The notes beneath the pieces were generated by a model, which was not told where the DNA came from, did no database searches, and was given only the letters and a program-made list of their open reading frames with translations. A DNA stretch of 37,432 nt from a virus: positions 1 to 37,432 of IMG/VR virus record IMGVR_UViG_3300042691_015481; one strand, written 5' to 3'. Below are positions 37,415-37,432 of this stretch, piece by piece. Each line of letters starts with the position of its first letter. The stretch's first letter is position 1. A program made the position numbers and the translations under genes.

Positions 37415-37432
37415 GCAAAGCTGGACTCTACG
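37411..37432 (+). CDS. Start of the small basic gene that continues at base 1
   Basis: ATG 37411 overlaps the preceding stop (ATGA) and begins MSKAGLY; the last base (G) plus bases 1-2 (AC) complete an Asp codon. The frame continues at base 3 and ends at 131. This is the same gene as the partial entry at the beginning of the window. Confidence 0.85.

Overview
The window looks like a complete genome of a P22-like podovirus (short-tailed dsDNA phage) of about 37.4 kb. The last 22 bases (37411-37432) start a small basic gene, and bases 1-131 continue it in frame without a break to a stop. The molecule is therefore circular or circularly permuted, and the window ends are arbitrary. Head and tail genes follow the P22 order (portal, scaffold, coat, gp4, gp10, a fibre in the tail-needle slot, three large ejection-type proteins). 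I see no integrase, no repressor, no RNA polymerase and no tRNA. A lytic phage of a Gram-negative, moderately GC-rich, probably aquatic bacterium fits best, but the host is inference only.

Layout. (1) 34550 to the end and on through 1-19837, plus strand: terminase small and large subunits, small packaging-associated proteins, portal, scaffold, coat, decoration-like proteins, tailspike, tail accessory factors, two fibre proteins, ejection proteins and a lysis cassette (GH108 endolysin and small membrane proteins). Many genes are joined by ATGA or TAATG overlaps. (2) 24290 down to 19803, minus strand: four small unknown genes, a VRR-NUC nuclease, a cytosine-5 DNA methyltransferase with a 278-codon ORF buried in another frame, an HNH-AP2 endonuclease, an SNF2-like helicase, a 57-aa protein and a DUF3310 protein. 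(3) 24403-31114, plus strand: RecB/Cas4-like nuclease (DUF2800), an acidic-tailed protein, a Mom-like DNA-modification protein, family A DNA polymerase and a primase-helicase. Units 2 and 3 diverge from a 112-bp control region with overlapping promoter-like elements and an inverted repeat. (4) 33732 down to 31493, minus strand: small unrecognised genes, including a 19-aa and a 51-aa membrane peptide, ending at an intrinsic terminator. (5) 33733-34549: about 0.8 kb without a convincing gene, rich in palindromes, an AT-rich stretch and a GTCACC hexamer array. It is a candidate origin or control region.

How it works together. Unit 3 copies the DNA, and unit 2 adds helicase, nuclease and modification functions. 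C5 methylation plus a Mom-like activity would help against host restriction. The plus-strand late unit builds a P22-type particle, packages DNA with TerS/TerL, ejects it with internal proteins and lyses the cell.

Most interesting points: (a) the HNH endonuclease begins with a diverged copy of the helicase N-terminus and lies directly before the intact helicase, at the equivalent of its Walker A motif; (b) a long, apparently real gene overlaps the methyltransferase in another frame with its own ribosome binding site; (c) a 10-bp G-rich tandem array lies where two transcription units converge; (d) palindromes and iteron-like repeats crowd the non-coding 33.8-34.5 kb region; (e) two genes start within a base or two of the T-run of an intrinsic terminator.
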